From: Myoxocephalus aenaeus
Lineage: Eukaryota; Chordata; Actinopteri; Perciformes; Cottidae
Direction of reading: 5' to 3'
NCBI GenBank assembly: GCA_038501785.1
Contig: JBAMJR010000085.1
Span: 575,001 to 639,000 of the forward strand
Length of the DNA stretch: 64,000 bases
Part shown: positions 36,087 through 56,103 of the stretch, one piece after another
Layout: the number at the start of each line of letters is the position of its first letter
Numbering within the stretch: the first letter of the stretch is position 1
Notes under the pieces: model-generated
Told to the model about the DNA's origin: nothing
Seen by the model: the letters and a program-made list of their open reading frames with translations, nothing else
Databases searched by the model: none
Made by a program: the position numbers and the translations under genes

Positions 36087-38049
36087 TTACATAAAGGGCT
36101 ATTTCACACAACGAGGCCGTTTTGATCTATACAGAGTCCCAACAGGAGCTGGAAGTGGCTGCACTTGGTGCTGATTGCTTCGGTACACAGAGGGATTGAA
36201 GCTGTCAGTACAACTCTCCCTCATATTAGAACTAATCTGCCACTGAGCAACTTTATCCAGCCCCGATTAGTCACGGCAGAGGAGCGCTGTGCGCTGAAGC
36301 CCTGACATCTCCGCGCTTCTTTGTAATCCACCGAAGAGCTCGCAGCGAGCAATCAGAGTCTGGAGGACGGGTGTATTCTCCGTCACTGACCAAGAAATCA
36401 ATTGGTTCTGTGGAGAGATGAGTTTCTGCTACCACACTGATAGATGCGTGGAGGATCACTGGACTCATTTTGGATTCAACAGCTTAAAGATGTTTTCCGT
36501 AGAACTTTGTTCAGATCAATTAGTTTAGTTCCAATGTAAGAAACATTCAAAATAGATGAAGAAACCTAATTTACTCTCGTGATCTGGTTTTGAAACCATA
36601 ATGCCGGTAGCTAACAGTGTGCTCAGAGCTTCACCAGCTCTAACTTGCTTTTAGAAAACTCTTTTGTTGTATTAGGACAAATACATGAATTGGCATTTAC
36701 AATCTTTCAGCACTGAATTTTCTGCGTTATCAGTGTTTGAATCAATGTTAATGGGATCTAGAATGTATCTGGTGGTTCAGTGATGAGGTGATAAGGAAAG
36801 GTCTAAGACAGGACTCAAAAGGTTTTGAAGACATGGCTCTTTGTCTGACCCAGACTGGGATATACAATGTTCAAGCATTTAGGCTCATGACTGTATTTTT
36901 CACATTTAATTTATTATGACATCAATTTTATAACTCATTTAACAGCAGTTGGTTTCCTCAGAGTTTAAAAGACGTCAGCACACTAACAGGAAGCCACATC
37001 TGTAGAAGAAGTATGAATTGCTTTATTGTTTCAATTTTTGGGGCCTGAAAACAATCAAATATTATGATTGTTTTTATTGAAAACGATGTCAGATACTAAT
37101 TACTGTTCAAATCTGAATATCTGTATGTGTCTAAATAAATGCCTAGAGGAGATCTTTAAGGATACTAGTCTACATATGTTATAAAACTAGCAGGATTACA
37201 TGCTCCTCTCTGGAGTGAGCAACCCCTTTGAAATGTGTAAAAAGGGGGCCTTTAATTAGGCTTGACAAATACCAAAGACGTGACCTTTTAAAGGCAACTA
37301 CAGCCATGTACAAACAACTCAGCTGTTTGAACATGCAAGTCCAGATCTAGCTCATGACATCTTAATGTGACGCTGACACCAATTAGGACATTTCGCTTTT
37401 CTCTTGCCTTCATTCAGGAAAGTAAAAGTTCAGGGTCAGCTGCATAACAGCTCCGGTGGAAATAGTAGGGATTTCATTGTTGTTGCTCCGAGACAGTTGC
37501 CAAAACTCGGTTTTAACCCAGGTAGTACCATTAATGAGTGTTTTCGTTCATTCATTACTTTTATTCTGTATCCAAGTTAAACGAACAAAATGTGAGTCGT
37601 TGCTAATCTTTCTGGAACATAACTTTGTGTATCTTACCTTTTATGGTATCTTGTGTAAACCTTTTTTTTCCACAATTTACATGTTTGCTTGTGCTGTACG
37701 TACAGTGCTTTCAAAGGCAAATGGCTCTTGACCTCTTTAGCCAACACCCATATCTAAAGGCTGCCTGAGTCACGGCGTACCACAATGTGGGAGGACAGTG
37801 ATACTGATACCAGTCAAAAGAGTAGCGCTAACGGGGAGAAAAGGCTGGGTGGGTGTCATTCTAACAATTCAGTTCATCAGCATTGCAGAAGATCCTCTTT
37901 CCCGTCACTTGATTCACAGAATAACATACGAGCCACTATTGTGAGTGACGACGGGAAGTGTAGAAACACTGAAGGCCAGGAGTAGATTTGTTCCTTCCAA
38001 TACCAGTTCAGGTTGAGATCCCACATGCCGACTAACTGGTAATAACGAC

Positions 38050-39543
38050 ACACCATTTAATAATCTAAATCACTTTTATTAATTTAAGTTAGGTAGAGAC
38101 ACTAAACATTGGAACCACATTTGCTCTGCTATGGAGCAGTCTTCAGAAAATTACAAAAAAAAAGAGGCTTATGTCATACTGTCAAAAAAAAAAAAAAAAG
38201 GCAAAAATTAAGAGGTAGAGAATTTAGGCTCATCGCTGTGACTGAAGGGATGAAGCCTATTGGAATGTAGTTGAAATTCAAAAACTCTTGTCATCCCAAA
38301 GTTTATATAAAATATTCATACATCAAATATGGTGGAGACAGTCATTTGGGATATTGGGGTATTCACAACATTTAAACATTTACATTTCACTTTAACTGGA
38401 CAATGAATAGGAGAGTTAAAGTTTTACTTTGGAAAGAATAATGGAAAGCTAGTGTCTTTAATACATTTCCCTCAACCACACGTCAGTGTTGGGACAGCGG
38501 TTTGCCCGGAGTTACAGCCTATGTTGTTGTCGTTTAACAAAAAAAATATATAGGTAACATAAATGTACAATATAAACACCACAGATCTTGAAAATAAAGA
38601 CAAATGAGAGAAATACAAATTTATTTCCTCTCCGTTTCTCCCAAAGCAGTACATTCTGAATGTCACACATGCTTGTTCAACCCAGGACGTAGACTCCCTC
38701 GTGCACGTTTTCATTCGAGAGGTTAGTCAATACAGACCTGAAATAACAGGGCAATTAATGGAGACAATGTTGAGTCCCATTACACTGGAAACTCCTGTGA
38801 AGATTTAACTCGGTCACGATCTGGCCTTTAAATGTCCCAGTCGGAATGCGTACACTTCATCATCAACACACCGTATATGCTACATGTCTGTAACTTAAGT
38901 ATTTAACAACAACAGAATATGGTAAACTTTAATTGTGACATTTATCTTGCTTCATTGTAAATGGCACAAGCTATGATCAGAGCCTTGTTGAGCTGCAAAC
39001 CGATTTCCTGACTGCCTGAAGAAGAGCCTCTGCTTGGGGAGACGTTGGATGCTTTGAAATGCTGCGTTGAACCTTCCTACACACAGAATGCTGGCAGTGT
39101 AGCGAAAAATCTGAAATTACAGTGCATGTCTACAAAAATTAAATAAAAGTGAAAAACATTTTTTTACTGTTTGTACAGTAACATACTGTATATTTCCACA
39201 ATGACACTAGATAAGGCTGGTGACTACATTACGTAAATAGTTAATTATAGGATAGCTTTTCTGTATGATTTCAAAAACTAGTGACACAGTATATAGATGT
39301 TGGTTTCTTTAAACAAACTTAAAAAAAAAAAAAAGACAAAACAAAGTCAAATAAATCCTTTGTGTAGTACACAGCTTTCTTTGTCCCAGAGGAACAAAAC
39401 CTTTGCATTTGCTCAATGCAAGTGCACCAGTCTAGATTCAGTCTTTTCTTCTTTCTTTCCTTCCTTCCAATTTTCATCCTCAGTGGTTGTTTCCTCATGC
39501 TTGCAGGTTTATGTGCCTCTGTTCGTGATACAAACAGCGCCCC
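38050..39543 (-). other. rdh10 putative 3'UTR
   Basis: AT-rich, non-coding sequence downstream of the rdh10 stop (minus strand) down to a candidate polyadenylation signal at 38075-38080. A 1.5-kb 3'UTR would be in keeping with long RDH10 3'UTRs in vertebrates. Short poly-A runs (38187 onward, 39320) are the only notable elements. Confidence 0.5.
38075..38080 (-). terminator. Candidate rdh10 polyadenylation signal
   Basis: TTTATT on the + strand, that is AATAAA on the minus strand, about 1.46 kb after the rdh10 stop codon. Confidence 0.4.
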
Positions 39544-48563
<9,020 letters not shown>

Positions 48564-48865
48564 CTTTACCGAAGCTCTCAAAAAATCAATTCAAAGAAGC
48601 AGCGGAAGCAGCGCAGGGAATGTTTCCCCCTAAAAACCTGTTTGCAGCAGATAAGTGGGCAGTGGCACACCGACACAACTTGGAGCAGAATGCCGGTAGG
48701 AAGCCCTAACAACGCGAGTACACAAAAGTGGCGAAGAAGGACCACAGCTTGAGAGTGAAAAGAGAATTCAGATGCTGTTAAGTCAGAGTCCAGTTGCAGT
48801 GAGTTATTAGCAGCTACCACGAACTGTGCCTCCCACTTCCTCTGCTGCTGCTGCTCCACTCATCT
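48564..48865 (-). other. rdh10 putative 5'UTR
   Basis: Roughly 300 nt upstream of the start codon with no in-frame start of its own. It includes a short CAG repeat on the sense strand (CTG on +, 48842-48855). The 5' limit is inferred from the promoter-like elements just beyond. Confidence 0.4.
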
Positions 48866-48887
48866 CATCCTCACTCGCATCTCACTC

Positions 48888-48926
48888 GCTATTTATTCAG
48901 TCCTCCCATCAATGCTGGACCCAATA
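48888..48926 (-). promoter_or_regulatory. rdh10 candidate core promoter (TATA-like plus CCAAT)
   Basis: On the minus strand a TATA-like AATAAATAGC lies at about 48888-48897, and an inverted CCAAT box (ccaat on +, 48921-48925) about 25-30 bp upstream of it. This spacing would set a start site near 48865. Motif-based inference only. Confidence 0.35.
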
Positions 48927-48929
48927 GGA

Positions 48930-49130
48930 CTGAGACTTGAGCGCCTGTCAGAATGAAGCGCCAGGTCCATACATTACGCGCAGAGGTGATGTAACCTCAA
49001 AGGTTTTACCTAACACTAATCTGTTGCGATTCCCCCCCCCCCCCAAAGTAATAGCCGATAGGAAGATTAGAGAAGCTTTCATATCTTTTTAAAAACCACT
49101 GCTGTGTTTTATCTTTTGGCTTTTATTAGG

Positions 49131-49191
<61 letters not shown>

Positions 49192-51256
49192 ACACAAATT
49201 ATTTGTAATGTAATAGCTGATTGTTGGCCCAACAAGCATGTCAGCTTAACTATTTTGCCGGTCTTGACTTATTTCATGAGAAATGTTCTTTTAATCCTAT
49301 TTCATGATTATTAAAAGGATTGAAATCAGCATTTCAGGAACATTCAATACACTTATACCGAGTTTTTACACCGCGAAATACAGATTTAAAACAGCCACAG
49401 CTCAGACCACATACTGCAAGTCCAGATCAATGTCCGTCCATACCTGGAAAAAGCTAAACCACCGTTGTTCCTTCAAGAATTCCCCGACTTGTTGACAATT
49501 TAGCTGTTTTGTTTGTTTACGTAATACTGAATTTAAGTCCCAAGTCAGTAGTCTCGGGCATCACAGCAATTAACTGGCGATGATCCATTGCGATTTTGCT
49601 CATTGCGTAAAGTGAAAGTAGATCGATAATGAAGTCCGCACCCACACACACGTGAGAAGGCAATAGTATTACATGTTTATATAGGCAAATAAATTGCATA
49701 TAGTTTTTTATTCCTAACATATAACAACAATATAATTATGATTGTTAGAAAAAACAATAGCCAAATGTGAAAATGTTTTTCAGCGGTTTGCAAGATGTTT
49801 TCCTTATTTCACGTGCACTCACGACGCCTTTGAGATGCGTTTGATGGGCGTGTCTGGGGAACAAACCACTGGAGGAAGAATTTTCAGATCCTAATACCAT
49901 TTAAATACTGCATTCATATACATGTCCTATTCAAAATGTTGTTTCAGAAAAGGTGCCTAACTATGAACAGCAACACACATTAAAAGCTATTTAGGCCTAT
50001 TTAATCTGAGGGTCCCTTACAGAGCAATATATTATTGATGGGAAGGCTATTATTGTGGATTACTTATAATACTTTAGCTCTCCAAACGATATACGCCTAT
50101 AAACTCATGCTTTAAATGTAAAATGGGTGATTTTGCATATAAATATATTTGCAAAAGATCTTACTAAGACAAAATAAAAAACGCTCAGCATTAAAGAAGC
50201 CCAACATGGAAAGTAAAGTGTGACAAAACTGTACTTGGGTCTCACTTTTGATGTAAAATGTGCATCTTTAACAGATGTATTTGGCCTTGTGGCAAACATG
50301 GCCTTTAAAATCAATCTTTTTGTATTACCTTTCTTTGCATCACACTGCCTGTGTTTTAAAACCGGCGATGATCTTTTTCTAGCGAGATCCAGGATCACGC
50401 AGAACGGTTCAGCGAATGGAACTTCCCCCAGACCATGGACCTGTGATCCTGGTCTGCAAAATGAAGTGCTGGCTCCCTCTGCCGGGTCAGCGAGTGCACA
50501 GCACAGCCACCACCTCCCGGCTTATGAAAGTTGGAAAGGTAGCGCCACAAACACAGTGGAGTGATTTTAGTTTTTTGTTTTAAAGACACTTTCTTTGGTG
50601 TGTTTGATGTTGAGATGAAAAACGAAGGACCAAAGTTTATAATACATATTTAATATTTACTTGCTAAATGCCACGTCCACAACTGCAAATTAAAAGTACC
50701 TAGACCATTCTTTCCGGTATTTAAGAACGAACTCAGTGGATATGCCATGAAATATTAAACTGATTTTGGAGCATCTTTGAGTGAAGTTAAATCTATGGTT
50801 TAGTTTTGTGAATGAAGAGCCTGTTGTTCTTGGTTATTTTCCTCATTCTCTGCCTGTACCTCTTGGCCTTGTGTTGATGTTATACTTTGTGTGTCTTTAT
50901 GTCTCCTAGCCTTTATGAATTGTCATGAACTAACATTTAGAATTCATCTTAAGTTATCCTTCTATTCTGTTGAAGTTGTAATACCGATATCTAAATAAAA
51001 CAAAAGCAACTTTAATGAGCTATGACACCGTAAATTACCGGGCCATTCAAGAAAGCACTCTAGCAATTTAATGCCACATTTGATATATATATATATTCAA
51101 AAAAATACAATAGCATTACAATTGTTTTTAGAATACTTATATTATGGTAACACAGCAAAATAAATGAATGCAAAATAAAGTCAGGCAGCTGGAAGGACAG
51201 TCAGTTGAGCTCTGAGGTCCTAAATCCTTTAACCCGGACATGCGCACAGGAAAATT
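48930..51256. other. rdh10-rpl7 divergent intergenic region
   Basis: 2.3 kb separating two head-to-head genes. It holds a poly-C run (49032-49044), an AT microsatellite (49133-49188), nuclear-receptor-like half sites near 48963-49010, a 10-bp inverted repeat (50389-50398 with 50443-50452), and no recognised gene. Confidence 0.7.
49133..49188. repeat. (TA)n microsatellite
   Basis: 56-nt uninterrupted TA run between rdh10 and rpl7. Confidence 0.96.
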
Positions 51257-51266
51257 CCTCTTTCTC
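51257..51266 (+). promoter_or_regulatory. rpl7 5' TOP element / transcription start
   Basis: CCTCTTTCTC, a C followed by an unbroken pyrimidine tract, lies 10 nt before the start codon. Vertebrate ribosomal-protein mRNAs start at such a C and are controlled by mTOR/LARP1 through this terminal oligopyrimidine tract. The exact start nucleotide is inferred. Confidence 0.7.
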
Positions 51267-51276
51267 GGTGGACGCA

Positions 51277-54200
51277 ATGGCGGACTCAGAGTGAGTGTTT
51301 TGTGCCTTGTGAAAATCTAAGCACATCCACTGTTAAAATAGCCGTATTTGTTCATGCTTCATCCTGCATAGATTGTTTAATGTGCATGCACTGTAATTCT
51401 AGTTGTATTTTTTAGGATTGTGATTATTTTTGTAGTTATTGTCGCTTAATGGGTTCGTGTGTCTAGCCGTAGGACTGCAACATGGCTTTCTCTACCGCCT
51501 CCCTGTACTCAAGAAGAAGCTCGCTAAAGTGTTATATTAGAGAACAACGTTAAGAATCAACTGGCTTTAATATTTTATCGTTTTTCGTGCTGCTGTTAAT
51601 GTTTGTAAGACACGTCGGCTATTCTTCATTGGCGTGAGCTAACACAAAGTGTATGGGAGCCGGTAAATGGCGGCTAGCTAGCTAGCCTCTACCCGCGGCG
51701 ATAAGTTGTTTCATCATATTAACTGAGCCGTAGGAGGATACCCGACGTTGTCGATGTGTTTCAATTTGGTGTTAAGTTGTGTTTTGTCTCTCCAGAAAAA
51801 AAGTACCGGCGGTCCCTGAGAGCCTTTTGAAAAGGCGAAAGGCCTATGCCACCATGAAGGCCATGCGGGTCAAGAAGATGCTGACGGAGAAAAAGGTACG
51901 TGTCCAACATGTGTATGTAGCTTCAAATTAGTGCTTTTGACTCGTGTAGTTATATGTCGGTGTGCGGGTGAACACGCCAGTAGGTTCTTAATTTCTCGCA
52001 TTAAATATTATTCCTAATGTTTTCTCAGACCCGCAAAGTGACCAGGAAACTGATCTACAAGAGGGCTGAGAAGTACCACAAGGAGTACAGGACGATGTAC
52101 AGGCGTGAGGTTCGCCTGGGCCGTACTGCTCGCAAGGTGGGAAACTACTACGTGCCAGCTGAGCCCAAACTGGCCTTTGTTGTCAGGATCAGAGGGTGAG
52201 TGTGTACCACATGGCAAACGGAACCTAATCAGTAACATTTACATGGATTACTAGACTTCCTATAAGACATGATCATGCTCAATCTTTTGACACGAATCCG
52301 TTATAACTGGTTTATATTCGTGCTCACATGCTATGCTGTGTTGCCTGTCTGCTAATTGAAAAGGGCTTTTCCACATTGCTAAAAGTTGTCTCTAGTATGC
52401 AGCCTTAAACAAACGACTGTGGCCATGCATTGGATGCTAGTTCTACATGCATTGGATGCTAGTTCTACATGCATTGGATGCTAGTTCTACATGCATTGGA
52501 TGCTAGTTCTACATGCATTGGATGCTAGTTCTACATGCATTGGATGCTAGTTCTACATGCATTGGATGCTAGTTCTACATGCATTGGATGCTAGTTCTAC
52601 ATGCATTGGATGCTAGTTCTACATGCATTGGATGCTAGTTCTACATGCATTGGATGCTAGTTCTACATGCATTGGATGCTAGTTCTACATGCATTGGATG
52701 CTAGTTCTACATGCATTGGATGCTAGTTCTACATGCATTGGATGCTAGTTCTACATGCATTGGATGCTAGTTCTACATGCATTGGATGCTAGTTCTACAT
52801 GCATTGGATGCTAGTTCTACAGCTGGTCTGTGGCTTGGTATGAGAGCATGTTTACAGTTGAGCCAGCTACGGTAAATATTTAGGTGTGATTGTGCAGTTG
52901 CTATTTGAGGCATTTTCATTCAGTAATCTCAACATTTGGTTACTTTAGCAATCCATGTAAATGTACTGTCTGTAAATGTGTTATTAGTTGTGTGGTTAAT
53001 GATGAACAATTCTTTCCCCGACTTATCGACTATGCTGATACACTTATGCTAAATAAGCCAGTTTATTCTGAAACCACAATCGATAGAATTGGAATTGATG
53101 AGAAAGCTGTACATTAATGCTAAGCTATTTGCTAATCATTATACTTTATTTGTTTTCCAGTATCAATGGCGTCGCCCCCAAGGTCCGCAAAGTTCTCCAG
53201 CTTCTTCGTCTGCGCCAGATCTTCAATGGTGTGTTCGTCAGACTGAACAAGGCTTCAATCAACATGCTCAGGATTGCTGAGCCTTACATCGCTTGGGGGT
53301 GATTAAGGCTCTTCTCTCTAAAACTTGATGTTGACCTTATAATGCAGACACAATTCATTGTGTACGGAAAAATCGACACGTACTAGTGACTACAAATGCT
53401 TTCTCTGGAATGTGGTTGATGATGCTCAACTTTTTTCCCCATCTTATCGACAATGGTGATTACTTACTGAAACTAAGCCAGTTTGGTCTGAAACCACATT
53501 CCATACTACATAATTTGTATAAACTTTTTATCATTACATGTGTATCTGCTCAACACCCTTTTTTTCCAACAATGTAGGCATTCCTAATGGTATTTTAGAG
53601 ATTATTTACAAAAAACAGTAATGCACATCTATGACCACTCCCTGCTTAGCTTATTCTTTTTACAAAAACAACTTGTAAATATGCAGAATCAAATAGTACT
53701 CCGTTTCATGGGTTCTTAAAATGTCTAAACTCAACCAGCTTGGAGAATATTAGAGATTTAATGGTGCAACGGATCATAAAACAAGATTCAGAACGTTTCA
53801 AGATTCTAAGTCGCTAAACAGATCAGCACTAAAGAAAAAAATGTAACTTTTAGTGATGGCCGATCATGCGTTTGTCATCTATAGTGGTTATTTCCATAAA
53901 TGGAAACCATTCAAAGTTTAGAACATAAGTTTGTATTTATATAAATAACCTAGGAATTAGCTGTTTGTCATAAGCTTGCAAACTACATTTCTCAGCTTTG
54001 AATAGAGCTCTTTTCATAACTGTTTATTATCGGTTGGTCCCCCAGATACCCCAACCTGAAGTCTGTTCGTGAGCTCATCTACAAGCGTGGGCACGGCAGG
54101 ATGAGGAAACAGCGCATTGCCCTCAGCGACAACGCTCTGGTGGAGAAGGCCCTCGGTATGTAAACTTGATACTTTTATTTCTTTTCCATGTGGAGCCAGA

Positions 54201-55257
54201 GGCAGCATGTTTTCGAGTTGTCTGTCCAAGGGGGGCATTCTCTTGAATGCAATATCTCAGGAACGCCTAGAAAATGTCAAATTCAGTACAAACGTCCACC
54301 TAGATGAACTGATCATTTTTTGGCGGTCAAGGCAACTGTGACCGCACAAACCCATTTTTTGGCCGTTACTCAAGAATAGCTGTTTTAACACAAATTTCCA
54401 AGTAAGACTATGAAGTGACGACATTGTGGACAGACATGGTTGTGAACTGCACCATTACTGGTTGGCGGAGGCTTCCACCGTGAGGCAGTAATTCTAGTTT
54501 CCTTTTTAGAATCAACAAAATAAATGTCTACATTCATAACACCGTATACATGTGCTTCTGAGGGAAACCATATCATACTTCTGACCAGTGTTTTGGTATT
54601 TAGTGTTACTAGTCAAGCATTTTTTAAAGTAGAATAATGAAGTTACTGTTGGATAAGTAGTTCTACATGTGGTTAATGATGCATACTTTTTTCCCCGTCT
54701 TATCGACCATGGTGAGAAAACTTCAAACTAAGCCAGTTTTGTCTGAAACCACAAGCCAGTCTAACAGTGACTTGAACATTAGGATGTACTTTTGTTGATG
54801 GCAGAAGTCTTCAACCTTTTTAGAACTTAGTCACAAAGTAAAATATATGTTGAGTTTAGGGTCTGGTAAACTTGCATTATAACTTGGGAGAACTCTCAAA
54901 TGTTTGGATACATGTTGTCCAATATTCACATTTTCAGTGTTATCATAACATTTTAGTGATACGCTCTTGTTTTCACTATCTAACATTTTTAAGTAAAACT
55001 AGTTACCTGCAGTTCAATTTGTTAAACCCATTGCTTTTTTATCCTAAGGCAAATATGGCATCATCTGTGTTGAGGACCTCATCCACGAGATTTACACAGT
55101 TGGAAAGAACTTCAAGCCCGCCAACAACTTCCTGTGGCCCTTCAAGCTGTCTTCACCCCGCGGTGGAATGCACAAGAAGACCACCCACTTTGTGGAGGGA
55201 GGTGATGCTGGCAACAGGGAGGATCAAATCAACAGAATGATCAGGAGGATGAACTAA
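51277..55257 (+). CDS. rpl7: 60S ribosomal protein L7 (uL30), complete, six coding exons
   Basis: Coding exons are 51277-51290, 51796-51895, 52029-52195, 53161-53298, 54046-54155 and 55049-55257. Total 738 nt gives 245 residues (human 248), all GT-AG, frame continuous. The protein is a structural component of the large ribosomal subunit. It begins MADSEKKVPAVPESLLKRRK, a basic N-terminal extension; then come conserved blocks YVPAEPKLAFVVRIRG, KVRKVLQLLRLRQIFNG, INMLRIAEPYIAWGYPNLKS, a KYGIICVEDLIHEIYTVGK block and WPFKLSSPRGG, ending DQINRMIRRMN. The sequence is far too close to RPL7 to be the diverged RPL7L1. A seventh, non-coding exon (55715-about 55760) follows a 3'UTR intron. The stop codon is only 7 nt before that exon junction, too close to trigger nonsense-mediated decay by the usual ~50-nt rule. 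Introns 3-6 each host a C/D snoRNA. Confidence 0.98.
52425..52820. repeat. 22-bp minisatellite, exactly 18 copies
   Basis: The unit begins atgcattggatgctag and repeats with a 22-nt period for 396 nt with no differences seen between copies. It lies in rpl7 intron 3, upstream of the snoRNA in the same intron. The unit includes a small palindrome (gcat-tgg-atgc). Confidence 0.98.
52991..53078 (+). ncRNA. C/D-box snoRNA copy 1 in rpl7 intron 3
   Basis: Terminal stem tgtggtt / aaccaca; box C ATGATGA at 52999-53005; box D CTGA at 53068-53071; internal C'-like element tgctgata after a shared cttatcgac phrase. Length 88 nt. The 3' end is 82 nt before the 3' splice site, close to the spacing favoured for intronic snoRNA assembly in vertebrates. 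The segment upstream of box D contains aagccagtt, which can pair with a 28S rRNA segment. Three relatives lie in the next three introns. The snoRNA name was not recognised. Confidence 0.85.
53411..53498 (+). ncRNA. C/D-box snoRNA copy 2 in rpl7 intron 4
   Basis: Terminal stem tgtggtt / aaccaca; box C core TGATGA at 53417-53422; box D CTGA at 53488-53491; shared internal phrase cttatcgac then atggtgat (C'-like). The guide upstream of box D again holds aagccagtt. The 3' end is 547 nt from the 3' splice site, which is unusually far, so expression may be weaker than copy 1. Confidence 0.82.
54187..54500. repeat. Dispersed high-copy teleost repeat in rpl7 intron 5
   Basis: Contains recognisable phrases of a very common fish element: 'gcaatatctcaggaacgcc', 'acaaacgtccacct', 'gatgaactgatcatttttt', 'ttggccgttactcaagaat', ending with 'ggcggaggcttccaccg' and 'gtaattctagttt'. 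It occupies most of the intron between exon 5 and snoRNA copy 3. The exact element name is not assigned. Confidence 0.65.
54668..54753 (+). ncRNA. C/D-box snoRNA copy 3 in rpl7 intron 5
   Basis: Terminal stem tgtggtt / aaccaca; box C ATGATGC at 54676-54682 (final A replaced by C); box D CTGA at 54743-54746; internal cttatcgac and C'-like tggtgag. The guide aagccagttttgt precedes box D. It lies 295 nt before the 3' splice site. The imperfect box C could reduce function, but strong conservation with copies 2 and 4 argues against recent pseudogenisation. Confidence 0.8.
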
Positions 55258-55264
55258 AATTATG

Positions 55265-55714
55265 GTGAGTTGTAAGACTATTGCAGGGCAAGGAAGTATA
55301 CATGGCTTATTAGATGTGGTTAATGATGCACAATCTTTTTTCCCCATCTTATCGACTATGGTGAGAACCAGTTGAAATTAAGCCAATTATGTCTGAAACC
55401 ACAGCTTAAGCCAATAAACTTCAAATCATCTACCACATATGCTTCATCTGTGCAAGACATGGGGGTATTGTAATGTTAGGAAAACTACATTAAATAAAGC
55501 AATATGGTAATTATTTTATTCCTAAAGATATCTTGGTGATATTCTTTTATGGGACACAAACGGTAACTTCAAGTTCCTCTGCCATGTTTATACAGTTCCA
55601 TAAGCACACTTAGACTGAATGTACCTTTATTGGATATTGCTTTGTATCTGGTAAAAAAAAAAATCCAGAACATGTTTAGTATCTCCATTTATGTTTTGTT
55701 TTTGTCTTTTTCAG
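55265..55714 (+). other. rpl7 3'UTR intron
   Basis: Donor gtgagt at 55265, acceptor gtctttttcag ending 55714. It contains snoRNA copy 4. The final exon (from 55715) is non-coding and carries the polyadenylation signal. Confidence 0.8.
55315..55403 (+). ncRNA. C/D-box snoRNA copy 4 in the rpl7 3'UTR intron
   Basis: Terminal stem tgtggtt / aaccaca; box C ATGATGC at 55323-55329; box D CTGA at 55393-55396; shared cttatcgac and tggtgag. The guide differs from the other copies: aagccaattat. Relative to the candidate 28S target it gains pairing at its 3' end but has one internal A-C mismatch. Its host intron lies just after the stop codon. Confidence 0.8.
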
Positions 55715-55738
55715 GTTTTCAAAGGACTCAAAATGTAC

Positions 55739-55744
55739 AATAAA
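55739..55744 (+). terminator. rpl7 polyadenylation signal
   Basis: AATAAA 25 nt into the terminal exon, the usual position for a short ribosomal-protein 3'UTR; cleavage expected near 55760. Confidence 0.85.
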
Positions 55745-56103
55745 AACTTGGAGGGAAAAAACCTGTCTTATTGTGATTATTAATGTGATTGTGACACTTT
55801 AATTCATCAATATGCCATCTCATGCATAGCATCTTTTTTGTTTGGTAATAAGCAGAGTATCCACGTTCTCTGCTCAGTGTTTATTTTATTTATTGTTATA
55901 TATAAATACAGCAGTGGTGTTTGTCTTTGCTTCTAAGTAATAATCCTGTTGATAGCAGGAAGGACGAGTGGAGGACAGTATGAACAGATGTAAAACATCA
56001 GGCATGGACATAAATAAAACAATGTTGGGGCTATTGGCAGAATTCTCAAATGTAAGACGGAACGTGGAACGCGTTTGTAGCAAACCTAAATTCTGGGTAA
56101 TGA

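Larger units (their letters stand above)
34081..38049. other. stau2-rdh10 convergent intergenic region
   Basis: No coding exon recognised. It contains a short AT microsatellite (34827-34844), a SINE-like tail (34951-34990), a long TG/GC alternating tract (36030-36086), and GC-balanced stretches (35520-35930, 36200-36470) rich in homeodomain-type TAAT/ATTA and TAATC motifs that look like candidate enhancers. Confidence 0.6.

Noticed and set aside
48564..48581. N-terminal extension of rdh10 beginning with TTG (six extra codons)
   Set aside because: Requires a non-ATG start; the following ATG has a good context and gives the expected protein length.
50220..50564. 114-residue open frame between rdh10 and rpl7
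   Set aside because: No domain and no splice partners; includes a small inverted repeat; best treated as intergenic.
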